From Embiotoca jacksoni (Eukaryota; Chordata; Actinopteri; Embiotocidae): DNA of 64,000 nt. Positions 1 through 12,168 of the stretch are shown here, in pieces; position 1 is the first letter of the stretch, and each line of letters starts with the position of its first letter. A program made the translations under genes and the position numbers. The notes beneath the pieces are model-generated. The model did no database searches, was not told where the DNA came from, and saw only the letters and a list, made by a program, of their open reading frames with translations. The DNA is taken from assembly GCA_022577435.1 (NCBI GenBank), contig JAKOON010000009.1:4117754-4181753 (forward strand), read 5' to 3'.

Positions 1-1
1 G

Positions 2-286
2 ATGTTCAACAAAAAGAAAGGCGAAGGTGAGTAAACGGCAAAGTTAGACGCTTTTCTTTTTTTTATTTCGTGTATGTGTGTGTGTGTGTGTGTGTTTCTG
101 GCTCGTTACCAAGCAGATACAAAACAACGAGCTATCTTAGCTGTTAGTGAGCAGCTAACGTTTTGCTAACACCCAGCCGGTGGCGAGAAGAAAAGGACAA
201 CAACAACAACAATATTTTTGATTGACACCGCAGTCGACCAGATACTATTGTGTAATTGCGACTTCACTACTCTTTAGGCAAATGTC

Positions 287-350
<64 letters not shown>

Positions 351-3300
351 CCCCTTTCACGCCCAAACATGCTACCGAGCCTAAAATTTAAACGTTCCTC
401 AGTTCACACCGCCGATTTTTTTCTTTTGGGGGGGAAACAATATATTTATCTTATATCTGGCTGCATATCATCCTCTGTCCTGGATTTTATTGTTAGAACA
501 TGGAAGGTAATATGGTGTATATATATATTTTTAGGGCTACATAACAAGTGATACCGTCTCCTGAACTTAGGTGACTTTACTGTTTAACCAGACAGAATAA
601 AAACTTATTCATCTTGTTTGGCCACTTTATCATCATTTCTTATTGATTTCTAGATGTGACTGAGCCACAGCAGCAAGTTTCAGTTACTTATTTATTGTAG
701 TAAATCATTAGTTGTCACCATTTTCTTGACATATTAAATAAAACGATTTGGGACATTTTGATTTTTGTTTGTTGTGATCCACTAGTTTCTGTTCGAGTCA
801 ACCAGCTATATAGTTAGTATTTTACATGTTCTTTATTTATATTAATATAAGTTAAGGATGCCATGAGGGCTGATCTAATATTGATATGGATAATCTACAA
901 AATGTCTGAACAATGCAAGAAGATAACAATTTCAAAGAGCGCAAGGGGGCAAATTCCTCCTTTTATGTGACAAAGAACCCAAAATATTTAGTTTACTATC
1001 ATATATGACAAGAAAAGCAGTAAATCTTCCCACTTGAGAAGCTGAAATGTTAATATTTCCTTGAAAAAAATTACTGAAATGACTAATCGATTATTAAAAT
1101 ATTTGTGCCAGTCAGCTAAATTCATTATCGGCTTATTGTTTCAGCTTTATGCTCCGGTCACTTTTTGAAGAGGTTGATTCGAGGAAGACATTTATGATTC
1201 AAACTGGCCGGCAACGGATTTGTGTTCTGAAGCTTTTTTTTTTTTTTTACCCTCCGGAGAAGCTACAAAACAAGAGACGTTTGACCTTCCTCCAGTAACA
1301 CAATTCATATTTGTTGCATTCGGAGTTATTCTCACCACCATGTGTGTTAAGTATACAGAAAAGCATTGTTAAAAAATAAACTTCTAAAATATGAAATTTA
1401 CGCAGGAAGAGAATCCGAGCTCTGAAAATTGGACAAAATTTGAACTAACCGAAAATAAATCCCCTTAAGCTCTGCTGCTGAGAAATCTTGAGTTCATTTG
1501 GGGTGAGAAAGGAAATGAAACTGCTGTTTAAAGTCACGCAGCTATGATGTATTTTTTGTGTATAACGTTTGTGTGGCTTTTATTTGGCCTCATTATGTCG
1601 TATTTTGTGTCTGCTTTTTGATCTTATAATTTGGAGCCCACTTTAATGAGTTCCTTGCGGTGGCTGCCCAACTCTTGGAATTTGTGGACACACGTGTCCT
1701 TGTTTGTCTTCAGATAAGATAGAGATGCTGTGTTTCCGTTTACCGGGACACGGGGACACGACCCTGAAGCACATGAATTCACTGAGGTTCCGCCAGCATT
1801 TCTGTGACATCACCATCGTGGCCAGCAACAACCAGACATTCAAGGGACACAAGGTGGTACTGGCTGCCTGCTCCCCCTTCCTGAGGGACCAGTTCCTCCT
1901 CAACCCGTCACCCAAACTTCAGGTAGGTGGTCACCAACACACACAATCCCACACGGTCATCATGGCTCTCTTTGACGCTCTTATGCCGAGTGAAAACACC
2001 TTGTGTTCCTGTTCCACATTTGTTTCCAGATGTCAATGCTGTATAGCTCCACCGTGTTGTGTGATCTGCTTCAGTCGTGCTACACTGGTCTCCTGCAGTT
2101 CAACCCAGAAGAGATCGTTAACTACCTGACTGCTGCCAGCTACCTCCAGATGGACCATATCGTGGAGCGTTGCCGGGGAGCTCTGCAGAAGTACATGAAA
2201 CTAAAGAACCACCGTCCACTGAAGGTCAGTCTTGCAGATCAGTAGTTTCTTAAAAGTTTACAGACAGTTTTTTTTTATTTTTTTTTTTAGACGATACAAA
2301 CATTGTACTGTGAGGAAATAGTATTCACTCCTGCTTCTTTCTTTCTGGAATTTTGTGGTTTGGCGTGTCTTTCATTTATTGTGGTGCATGTCATGTAATG
2401 CGAGTCTTTTAGTCCAATTCGATCCAAACCATTTACTTCTGCTGTCCTTTTTGTCTTTTGTGACAGAAATAATTCCAACACAGTAAAACTTGCTCAGCAC
2501 TTCTGTAGCTTGCAGTGATGCAGTGGTAATGCATCTTGAACAATCCCATGATCTGTTTTTCTCCTTTCCTCCTCTAGACAACTGCAGAGGGGAACCAGCC
2601 AACACCAGTGATCGTCAGTGACAGCATATACTCTGTTGCGTCTCCTCCACCCACTCAACCCTCTCCTGTTCCTCCACACAGCCCGGATGTACACCCAGTA
2701 GAGGAGAACAGCGATATGTCTGCTCAGGGCAGCAGTCAAGAAAATGATGACAGTCCCGTGCTGAACGACCCATGTATTAAGGTACCTTTTTAGCTGGTAG
2801 GATATTACATCATTTGCGGTAATGATGTAATCCACTGAATCATTTAATTAATATAAATTCGTCCGTTCGTTGTCCCAACATTTAGGCTGCCAGAATTGTT
2901 TAATACTCCAAAGATATTTTTTGGGTGGTGCATTCCTAGGCATGAGCTATTCTGTGTATGTAAAAAAATATTATTATTAATTAAGTACTGTCGACTGCAT
3001 AATATCGAGCCACACTTTCTCCGTGCAGGACTTTTATACCAAGTCAGAAATAGGTGCTTTCAGAACAAAGGGAACTTTTTCACAGTTCTCAGAGTTGTTG
3101 GAGGAAGTACCACCTTCTTTTTATGTGTTGGCACTGCAGGAACTGATAACCATCATAGTTCTGTAATTAGTTCCCTGCTTGACCCCCTCCATCAGACAGA
3201 CCTTTCCAATGGGGAACTGCTTTTAAATGGCTCTCTTCAAGGTCACCAGACTCCCTTGACAAAAACAGTAATTTTACCTCGCAGGACAGGGGATTTGCTG

Positions 3301-4621
3301 GTCTACCACTGATTCAACCAGTGAGTTTATGTTATATTTTGGTGGTGTTGTAACACATCAATTCAGATCCAAACTGTGAAGGAAAGCATCAAACAACTCT
3401 GTATTTTGATGGGCTTTTTTTCCCTTCAATTTTCAGGTATTTTTAGAACTAAATCTTTAGTTGCAGCTTTAAGACACCTACATTTATTCTTAACTGTTCC
3501 AGGTTAATGCATCCGATGAGGAGGAAGAGCCCAGACCGGAGGACTTTGATGTGTTCAGGGTGTTTATCTCTGAAGACGGGCAGGTGAACAGAGGCGGAGA
3601 GGAGGAGAAAGGAGCTCCGTCTGACGTATCCCTCGATGCTTGTTACCCAAAGACAGACGGAGTTGTGATGGGAGCAGAAGGCGAAGAATACGACTTGAAT
3701 CAAGGAGAAGGAGATCTCGGTTCTGTGGCACTTTCAGCGGAGGGTCTCCGGGCTTTCAAGCGCAGACTGTCCGACCCTAAAATTGGCCGAGGGAGGGGCA
3801 GGGGGAGAGGTTTCAAACGGAGAAGGTGGATGTCGTCCCTGGACAAAAGACCTTTCAGCATGGCTCACCAGGATGTGTGGTACCTTGGATCTGGTGGATT
3901 GGGAGGGAATTTCGGGCTGGACTTCAGCCAAGAAGGGCTTAAGACAGCAGGAAGCTTCGTCTCAGTCGATTTCCCACGGTTGGACTTCAACATGGATGAC
4001 CCTCAAGGGGAAAAGGTCTCACCAATGGCAGCCAACAGCGTCAACCAGTTTTCACTGGAGGAGTGCGGAGAAGGGAGTTCAGGGCTGTCGGCTGTGGGAA
4101 CAAATGAAGGAGGGGACGAGTCCGTCGCTGTGGTGGGGTCTACTTCCAGTGTAGCCGGCCCCGTCATCTGCGAGCACTGCGGCATGACTTTCCCTTCAGC
4201 CCACTCCCTGGCCCTCCACTGCCGCTCCACCCACCTGCTGTACGCCTGCCCCTGCTGCGGCAAACACTTCCACCACTCGGCCAACCTCACCCGCCACATG
4301 GCCGTGCACCGAGGGGGCGGCAAAACGCACCAGTGCCCCCTGTGCTACAAGACTTTCACCCAGAAATCCACACTGATAGACCACATGAACCTCCACAGTG
4401 GCGAGCGGCCGCACTACTGCGCGTACTGCCACGCTCGCTTCGCCCACAAGCCCGCCCTACGGCGCCACCTGAAGGAGCAACACGGGAAAACCACTGGGCA
4501 GAACTCGCTACACGAGCAGGAGGAGAGGGAGAGGGCAAGTGGCGCCGCTGGGAAAATACGAGAGGAAGAGCAAGAATGCCTTGTTACTGAACAAATGCTT
4601 GTTAATGAACAAGTGTCGTAG
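2..4621 (+). CDS. zbtb12: zinc finger and BTB domain protein, ZBTB12-like
   Basis: BTB/POZ and C2H2 zinc-finger transcription factor, expected in the nucleus. Coding exons: 2-26, 1714-1922, 2030-2224, 2578-2781 and 3503-4621, all with GT-AG boundaries, giving 583 codons in one frame. The BTB domain (about residues 25-130) has the family signatures FCDITIVA, GHKVVLAACSPFLRDQFLLN and IVNYLTAASYLQM, very close to mammalian ZBTB12. An acidic linker follows, with a GRGRGRGRGFKRRR basic/RG stretch. Four C2H2 fingers lie at about residues 434-545, ending in RRHLKEQHGKTT as in ZBTB12. The protein is longer than human ZBTB12 (about 459 aa) because of the linker. The short first exon (MFNKKKGE) is at the window edge and is supported only by its donor and by phase agreement, so the true start may lie upstream. 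Identity is firm; exon 1 is tentative. Confidence 0.9.
27..1713 (+). other. zbtb12 intron 1 with two GT microsatellites
   Basis: This is the intron between the tentative first exon and the BTB exon. It holds (GT)n tracts at about 71-95 and 289-348, and GCTAAC/GTTAGC-type short palindromic words around 131-175, as are also seen near other promoters in this window. The rest is AT-rich sequence with no coding signal that I can support. Confidence 0.6.
2782..3502 (+). other. zbtb12 intron 4, probable decayed dispersed repeat
   Basis: The 721-bp intron contains a segment (about 3020-3330) resembling a repeat I associate with many teleost introns, including the phrase around the AAAACAGTAATTTTACCTCG word at 3264. 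It is open over about 138 codons but has no recognisable protein similarity. I treat it as non-coding. Confidence 0.35.
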
Positions 4622-5075
4622 GCCAAAGAGACACGTGTCTGAACATGTGACGCCCTTCAGGCTCAACTGCTTACCACAGTGACATTTGAACGCGCTGTCA
4701 TGTGATCAGTCACAGTGTCAATAATGATTTTGAACAAGTGCTAAAAGTGACTTTAATGCCTTTAAATTCTCTTAACTGCCAAAACAAAAGTGTGCAAACT
4801 AAACGATACACCAAATGACATTTTGACTTGACGTGGAAGGAAAACACAAGTATCAACATTAAAAATGTCCGTGCTAGTCAGGATGAACGATACCAGGACC
4901 CTGAAACCTAAGCAGACAATATACCATCCTTTGTTTTGTTGACACCTGTGCTTTTCCTGCTGTGTCATGTTAAAATGTTTGAACTAACAAAGGCCTGTTG
5001 ATATAAATGTCTGGATAGTTCTACTCAAGACATTATGTAGTGTGTTCCATAAATAAAACCTCTATATCCTGTAAT
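4622..5075 (+). other. zbtb12 3' UTR with poly(A) signal
   Basis: Sequence after the zbtb12 stop codon. The best AATAAA hexamer is at 5052-5057, with a T/GT-rich stretch just after it; a second is at about 5297. The exact cleavage site is not determinable from sequence alone. Confidence 0.5.
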
Positions 5076-5361
5076 TTCAGTCAGTTGTCTATTAGTTCTC
5101 CCATACAGGTGTTTCCACTTCGGTTGTCTGATCAGACCGAGCCCGAGTCATCTGTGGCTCTCCTGGTAGTCTTACTGCTCTTTCAAAGGGCTTTTGTACA
5201 TCACAAAACTTTTGATAAAATATGTGAAGATCTAACGTGACTATGACTTTTATTTATTTTATTTTTTTTCCCTGTGTTGCAAAACAGTATTCAGGAAATA
5301 AACTTTGAAAGCTTGAAAACTCGCGTGGAAGGGCTCCGTTATCCACGCAAGAAGTCTCCTT

Positions 5362-5640
5362 CTTTTCCCTTCCAGTGTAGACCAGTGTGCCTCCAATCAT
5401 CCCGCCTCTTATTGGTTCAGTGTGTAGGATTTAGAGCTCTCCCCAAAGCCTTTTCAAAATGGAAATGGCGTTTTCATTCATGTATAATCACCGACAATGA
5501 AGAGCAGCTGTATTTCGTTGCCTCATACCTACACAGGGAGCGGGCCCTTTACCTCCTGCCATGTTTCCACAGTAGCCCGGAAGGGACAAACCAAACACTG
5601 GCTCTAGCGGGGGCCTTTCGTAAGTCACGCAGCAACTGTA
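5362..5640. repeat. teleost dispersed repeat, rearranged copy
   Basis: The segment contains TTCAGTGTGTAGGATTTAG (about 5418), followed by pieces in inverted order. These include the motif around 'ggacaaaccaaacactggctc' (5584-5604), the 'gggagcgggccc' word and a TATAATCACC word. I recognise these as parts of a very common non-coding teleost repeat. The parts are not in standard order, so this copy looks rearranged or foldback. A 164-codon open frame across it (5274-5768) is not a gene. Confidence 0.5.
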
Positions 5641-6309
5641 GCTTCTCTGCAGAACTGTATATCCCACACCGCACCTTTAATACAAAGACACAACACATGC
5701 AACGCATACAGACACATTCTGCGAATCTCATGAAAAGGGTTCTTCTTTGCTCTTTTAGAGTACATTAAGGATCTCAACATATTACCCACTCAAAAATGGA
5801 ATTCTACAATTCCACTCGTTGCATTGAATTTTGCAGTTTGTATGACTAATGGGTAAAAATAAACTTGTTAGTGTTTTTATGCATTTGTCTTCAAACATTT
5901 CTTCGATGCACTCGAGGAATATTTGGACCCATAACCTGAATGTATTTTAAATCTTTTTTTTTTGTCTTTAACTGCCACATAAAGAAAATTACATATAGTC
6001 TCATTTTCACAACAACTTGATGGAAGAGTATCGACTTAGAATTTTTTTTTTTTTTTTTAATCTCTTTTGCAGTTACAGGAACAGAAAGTTTAGTTTACTT
6101 AATCTCCTTCATCAGATGGATTAATACTCGGATAATGCAGTTCATACAAACAGACAATATGCAGCTTGAACCGTTACACTCATGCCATCTATGGAGGTGA
6201 ATATCTGACAGGTGTTGGCTTCTGAACAGGACCGACATTTCCTTAATATCACAGATGAGCTGCGATATCTGGATCCAATTCCCACTTTGACTGTCGCTTG
6301 GAAATCTCA

Positions 6310-6528
6310 ATCAAAGCATCGGTGTGTGTGTGAATACTATTTATTGAGCTCAACAAAACACATCTCTAATTTGACGAGCAAAGCTGCCACACAGCATCGC
6401 ATCCCGACTACAGTGATCTGTGCGGACAGACAACAGCAAATGAATACCGCAGCACAGACAAGACGGCTGAAGCAGACGACTTCAACCGCTCATTAAAACA
6501 AAACAAAAAAACATGAGCAGAAACTCCG
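6310..6528 (-). other. nelfe 3' UTR with poly(A) signal
   Basis: Sequence downstream of the nelfe stop on the minus strand. TTTATT on the plus strand at 6340-6345 gives an AATAAA on the transcript about 185 nt after the stop. I infer the 3' end near 6310-6325. Confidence 0.5.
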
Positions 6529-9500
6529 TCACAGGAAATCTTCACTGTACACCACTTGGTTCCTCTTGTCCCTGTAGGAGCCTTTGGTGCTGTTCTGCAC
6601 CGCTGTGAAGGAGAGAGGCCGAGGTGAAGGTTAATCCACGCTGTGCAGACACACCGACAGTCTGATCGGTGTCTAAACAAACAATGAGAGCGTTTACCCA
6701 GTGAAGCCCACACAGATTTGCCCGTGGCGGCATCCAGCATCGGCTGCTTCCTGGCGATGCTGACTTTGATTTGAATGTCTCCCACCGTGCTGCCATTCAA
6801 CTGTGAGACAAAGACAGCGAGGCCAGTTTGCTTTGTCTACTTGTACACGGCATCCCCCAAAACTACTGTGTTTCTTCTAATATATATATATATATATATA
6901 TAAAATAAAAAGAATGGAAAGATTTCATCACTGTTTGACTAGTTAGACATGATAAAAAGTTTACTTCAGCATTAAAGTGCTTTATCGAACTTGGAAATAA
7001 TCATTTGCAACAATAATTAACTGTAATAAATTCTTGTAACCTCAAATTTAAATTCAGTGTTTCTGTTTACCAATAAAAGAAAAAAAATGCTCAAATTTAT
7101 GGAGCTTTAGCAATTTATCTGACATGTCAGAAACCTTATCTGATATTTTTAACTAAAGTTCACTGACTAATCAACCACAACACAGTAAATACACGTAGAA
7201 GAAATGCCGTCAAAATGCATCAATGTAAATTCAAGTGTGAGAGGAGACGAACAAAAACAAACTTAAACCAATAGTTTAAGGAACACTGTGTTCAGGTGTG
7301 CTCAAATTTTGATACAATTTTTTACATTCAATTCAATATCTTTAACCATCTCCAAGCAAAAATATCTAATCATACACATTTCGTATAGAATCTGATCATT
7401 TAACACAAATATATGTACAAATACTTTTATACCAACTCTGTAACTACTCATAAAACAAGTTAACTATGAAAGCCTCTACTTACAACTGTTATTGATATTT
7501 CGATGATCAGCTGAGTGCCAGCTTTACTCTGAATTATATGCATTGTTGTATTTTATATTTCTTCAATCGTTATTTGTTCTGTGGCTAAGTTTTGGACGAT
7601 GCGATATCAACTACAGAAGAGAAGTATCATTTATATTACCGTCAGATTCCCAATATTTAGGACAGTACTGACCTCAGCTACAGCCTGGTCTGCAGACTCC
7701 ATCTTCTCAAATGTAATAAATGCACAACTGGAGAGAGAAACAGAAGCAGCGGGGAACAGTCAAGTACTTAATAACACTGTGGAGAGCCGCATTGCTGTAC
7801 AGACAATCAGAGCAGCAGGCAGAGATGCCCAGTATGCTGCGTGCACGGCTTCGTCTAAGGGCTGCGTACTTGCGTGGGTTGTCCATGGAGAGGTCGATGA
7901 TGGTTCCTTGCTGAGAGAAGGCAGATCGCAGGCTGTCCTCGACGAGCCCGGAGCCGTAAACGTACACCGTGTTCCCCTTCCTCACCCCTCGTCGCTCTGG
8001 GTACGAGTCTGATCCTGAGAGGCAAAACAAAGGAGACGGGGATAAATAATAAACATTGTGCGGAATTATTTTCACTCTTTACACTTGGCTACGGTTTACT
8101 TTCACTGCATTATAAGAGTCTTAATATGCAGTTTTCAAACAATTTTATATACATTTTGGATCCATATATTGTGGAGTCAGGATTTAACTACCTAATTGTA
8201 ATAAACTTTATAGCCGCCCCGAATAAGATTTGTATCATAGATCTTCCTTCAAAACCTTCTGGAAGTGCACCTTGACAGACTATTTTTGGATCTTTGAGAA
8301 TATCACAATGGAAAACCTCCTTAAGGCCATCGAATATGTTCTCTGAAAAGCCTCCGGCTGGTCCAAAAATGCTGCAGAGATCTGACAGACCCTATTTTTC
8401 CCAAATTAGCTTCTCTTCATTGTCTCCTTGTAAAATCCAGAATAGAATTTTAAATCTTACTCCTCACGTACAAAGCCTTTAATGATCAGGCTCCTTCATA
8501 TCTTATAGGTACATATTATCCTAATAAAGCACTTCACTCTCAGAGTGCAGGCTTACTTGTGGTTCCTAGAGTTTCCAAAAGTAGTTCAGCTTTTAAGGCT
8601 TCAAATTCCTAAACAATATCTGAGAAGTTCGGTCTTGGAAGTGCAAACTCATTTCTTATCTGTTGGAATGATTTGAGTTGATTATTGTGGAGTATCTTAT
8701 GTAAAAAAAAAAAAAAAAAAAGTCAGTATTCAGACCACTTTTTGGAAACCTCCGTCTGTATGTGAAGGTACAGGCTTTAACATAACCTGCACCAGCTACA
8801 GACGAGATTCACTTCTGCCAGCTAAAAGATGCTTGTAACGGCTTTCCTTGGTCCACTCTCCCATTTCAGCGTATTTAAGCGATCTAGGAAGGGTGCTACC
8901 TTAAGTAGTACACATCAGATTGTCTTTTTGATATGAAGCCATCGATCCCTCATCCATGACACCAACAGTCAGAGGCAATACCTTAAGTGTGAGAGTCCCA
9001 ACCCTCCATTTGGTAAACAACTGAAATAAGTAGCCTTGATAAGACGTGAATTCATACACACTCGACATGGTCAATTTGAACGAGAGAGAAAGCATTTTCG
9101 TTAATACATCTGATTATTGTCTTCTAGTTTTATTTATATAAATTATCTAAAGAAGAGGTAATGATCAAAGTATTTCAAGCCATTATTGGGCCTGAAGTTC
9201 ACAGCAATACAAAATACAGGGACGCTCTTAAACAGTGTTTACAGAAAATGTCTACTCACGTCTGAATGGTCCATCTCTGTCTCTTTCCCGATCCCTGTCC
9301 CTGTCCCGCTCTCGATCCCTGTCTCTGCTCCGGTCTCTGTCTCTGCTCCGGTCTCTGTCTCTGTCTCTGTCTCTTTCTCGCTCTCGCTCCCGGTCCATGT
9401 CCCGGTCCATGTCCCTCTCCCTGTCTTTGTCTTTGTCTTTGTCTTTATCTTTATCTTTATCTTTGTCCTTGTCCTTATCCTTATCCTTGTCCTTGTCCCT

Positions 9501-11502
9501 CTCTCTCTCTCTCTCCCTGTCCCTCTCCTTGTCCCTCTCCCTCTCCCTGTCCCGCTCCCTATCCCTGTCCCTCTCCCTGTCCCTCTCCCTGTCCCTCTCC
9601 CTTTCTCTATCCCTATCCTTGTCTCTGTCCCTGTCCCTCTCACTGTCCCGCTCTCTATCTCTGACCCGCTCTCTATCTGTCTCTCGCTCACGGTCCCGCT
9701 CTCTGTCTCTGTCCATTTCACGGCTGGATGACATGCCACCTCCACCTCCGTCCTCCTCATCCCGGTATCGGTTGCTTGAACTGACAAAGCTGCAGAGGCA
9801 GACAAGGAAATGATGTTAGACATAGATATACACGGTCAGCATTTTAAACATGGTGCTTTGCTTTGGTTTTTCATTTTGGTTTTGGACATTACCTCTCATA
9901 CAGAGATTTCCTGTGGGCTCTCTTTCCAGACTAAAAGAAAGAAAAAAAAATGTGATAACATCAGCATAAACTGTATTTACACTCATTGGTCAACAGGTGT
10001 CTTGATCTGTAAATGTGCATCATTTATGTATGTTTACACGACCTATAAACATTACAAGAGATGCTATCTTCAACAAAGTGGTCATGTTGCATCATGTTTA
10101 ATCTCCTCTATACCTCAGGTTGGTCTTCATCTGTAGAGATGCTCCTTTGGAACGGTAAGAAAGCAGGAACTGAGCCTTTTTCTGGATCCTGTGACAGATG
10201 AAGAGCATGAAACAAACACACAAACAAACAACACAAAGTAGGAAAACAGTTTAACAACAAACCAGACTATGGGTGAAATTGAAGGCATTCATTCCCCAAG
10301 TGCTGTTGCATTTCATCACCCTACCTGATTACATTCTTGCCTATAAACACCAGAGATAACTTTGAAATTTGTAGGTGAAGTGATATGTTTAATGACACCA
10401 AACCTTGAGCTTGATTTCCAGCATTCGAGAGCGTTTAAAGCCCGAGTTCTTGTTCTCAGACTTGATAGCGCTGATGGCCCCCGACTTGATGAGCATCTTC
10501 GCTTGCTCCGTCGCTGTTGCGGTGTCAACAACAGGCTGGTCTGAAAGGGCTGCGATAGAAAAAAAAAAGTCAGAAGTAAATAAAAGCCATGTTTTAACTA
10601 AATCAAAGCAGATGTCGCTCACGTGGGAATTGTTGAATTGTTGGGTTCCTCTCTATAATGTTGTAAAATTGTGTGGTAAGGACATTACTGGGTCAAGTAC
10701 CCGAAGATGATCTTTGTTGTGATTTTCTCTACCATTATAACACTTAGGTGCAGCACACAAACATTATTTCACAGCAGCTAATTCACTATAAGCTTTGTTT
10801 TAGCAATCTTGGGCGATTATCATTTTATGGCTGCTATAAATTAACATTGTCCTCCTAATTGTCCAAAATTACATGAAAATGTATAATATTTAGAGAAATA
10901 ACTGCCCACCACCTTCACCGCTACCAAACCTAAGCCCCGCAGGAACTGCCGAAAACCCTAAATTTGACCCTATTGAAATATAACCAAGTTGAACCGAACT
11001 GAATTGAAACTTATTAAGACCGGAGTTAAAGTGACTGTGTAAAAGAATGAATTCAATTATTTTACACTTTGGGGATGCTGGCGGCGTGAAGATGTACACG
11101 ATGCACTTTAGTAAACACAAATGCTTTAGTGTACATACTAGTTTATAATGAATCAAATTCACATACTCCGTTTCAAGCCACTCTGGTTGGTCTGGTTGGT
11201 TGAACTCTGCTTCTTCAAGGCGAGCAGCGCCTTTTTCTGAAAAGACAGTTAAACCACAAACTAAAATACTCATTGTTTTAATATCAAACGCCAAATAACT
11301 GGGGAATAATTTCAACTCTTGCCACAAAAAAAAACAACAGCTTTAGTCTTTATTGCAAAAAAAACCCTCGTTATTAATATAAAGTACCCCTGATACTGAC
11401 GGGACAGGACAGGAACCTTCAAGTTACCTTTTTCTTGAGTTTAGCATATTTCTTTTGCAATGCCTCCTCTTCCTCCGTCAGCGAGCTGGGAAACACCACC
11501 AT
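6529..11502 (-). CDS. nelfe: negative elongation factor E (NELF-E, RD RNA-binding protein)
   Basis: RNA-binding subunit of the NELF complex, which holds RNA polymerase II at promoter-proximal pauses; nuclear. Coding exons, 5' to 3' on the minus strand: 11502-11428, 11236-11167, 10549-10404, 10188-10114, 9930-9893, 9789-9260, 8014-7870, 7727-7673, 6800-6698 and 6602-6529. Total 1311 nt, or 436 residues. The N-terminus has SLTEEEEALQKKYAKLKKK, then DTATATEQAK and KSGAISAIK, all NELF-E hallmarks. A very long Arg/Asp/Glu/Lys repeat (about residues 150-308) precedes a single RRM with RNP2 TVYVYG and RNP1-region CAFITFEKMESADQAV. The C-terminus ends ARKQPMLDAATGKSVWASLAVQNS and VVYSEDFL. Human NELF-E is 380 aa; the excess lies in the RD domain. 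Upstream of the ATG (11502) a CAG acceptor suggests a separate non-coding first exon near the skic2 promoter. Confidence 0.95.
6801..7672 (-). other. nelfe intron 8, no recognised content
   Basis: AT-rich intron between the two RRM-end exons. It has a (TA)n run at about 6881-6902. I see no gene or clear transposable element. Confidence 0.5.
8310..8680 (+). repeat. LINE fragment (L2-type reverse transcriptase C-terminal end), decayed
   Basis: It lies inside nelfe intron 6, in the opposite orientation to the gene. In the frame starting about 8400 the translation reads KLASLHCLLVKSRIEF, a stop, then ILLLTYKAFNDQAPSYL, and later QSAGLLVVPRVSKS. This is the conserved C-terminal tail of fish L2/CR1-like LINE ORF2. 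It has an in-frame stop and is truncated on both sides, so it is inactive. An A-run at about 8704-8722 follows. Homology is judged from memory of the family, not by search. Confidence 0.6.
9260..9730 (-). repeat. RD/RE/KD hexamer repeat within nelfe exon 6
   Basis: Coding low-complexity tract of about 470 bp made of degenerate 6-bp units (CGGGAC, GAGAGG, AAAGAC and similar on the minus strand). It encodes alternating Arg-Asp, Arg-Glu and Lys-Asp dipeptides. A pure KD block of about a dozen dipeptides sits at about 9424-9498. The composition keeps several other frames open by chance, including long Ser-Leu and Pro-Val/Leu frames on the plus strand, which are not genes. Confidence 0.9.
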
Positions 11503-11989
11503 GATGGCACCGCTGCAACACAGACAACAACAGCTTTTTTTTTTTTTTTTTTTAACAAATTCTGCTTTTAGGAAAACTGGACCGCTATTAACAAGAGTCG
11601 AGTCGCTGATAGCCGACAAGCTAAAACACGACTTCCTTCCCGAGAGAATAATAAAAAAAAAAAAAAAAAATGCAGTTTATTCAAATCAGAAAGGAAATAT
11701 ACGACACGTTCTCTCATAATAAAATTTTTTTTTTAAAAATTATAAATATGCACGGTCTCTTAAAACAACCATGAACAACAGTTATTATTTTTTTTTTTTT
11801 AACATATGTTTGATTCACTCACCAAATTCAAAACGGTGTCCAACAACAACAGTGGCGCGTAAATATGACGTAACACCTGCTGGCGACGTTTTCCTCAATT
11901 TGTTTGCAACCAAAAAAAAAAAAATGTCGGTAAAAAAAAAGTTTGCAAAAAAAAAAAAGAAAAACGTGTCTGTGGATTTTTAACAATGA

Positions 11990-12168
11990 TTTACATACTG
12001 TGAGCAGCTCTGTGGAAATAAGCGACACGTTTTACAGTTTTTGTTTTTCCTGTTGGCGCTAGCTCAGTTTTGCTAGCCACTTCCGGTTGGGAATGTTGGC
12101 AACTTCCGAGGCGTCAACAAAAACTACTTTGGTGGCAACTTTTAGCTTTCATTTGCAAAGTGGGGGGC
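11990..12168. promoter_or_regulatory. bidirectional promoter between nelfe and skic2
   Basis: The nelfe and skic2 start codons are only about 670 bp apart, head to head. The stretch just upstream of the skic2 ATG has no TATA box and contains an ETS/GABP-type CCACTTCCGGTT (12077-12088) and a second weaker ACTTCCGA (about 12102). Mammalian NELFE and SKIV2L share a bidirectional promoter. That this applies here is inference from spacing and the ETS sites. Confidence 0.55.

Noticed and set aside
2896..3312. 138-codon open frame in zbtb12 intron 4
   Set aside because: No splice compatibility with the gene and the sequence resembles a non-coding dispersed repeat.
5274..5768. 164-codon open frame between zbtb12 and nelfe, possible complement gene remnant
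   Set aside because: It overlaps a known-type teleost repeat; no serine-protease, CCP or von Willebrand A motif is seen.
9186..9813. Long plus-strand Ser-Leu-rich and Pro-Val/Leu-rich open frames
   Set aside because: They are the antisense of the nelfe RD coding repeat; no start context, splice or homology supports them.
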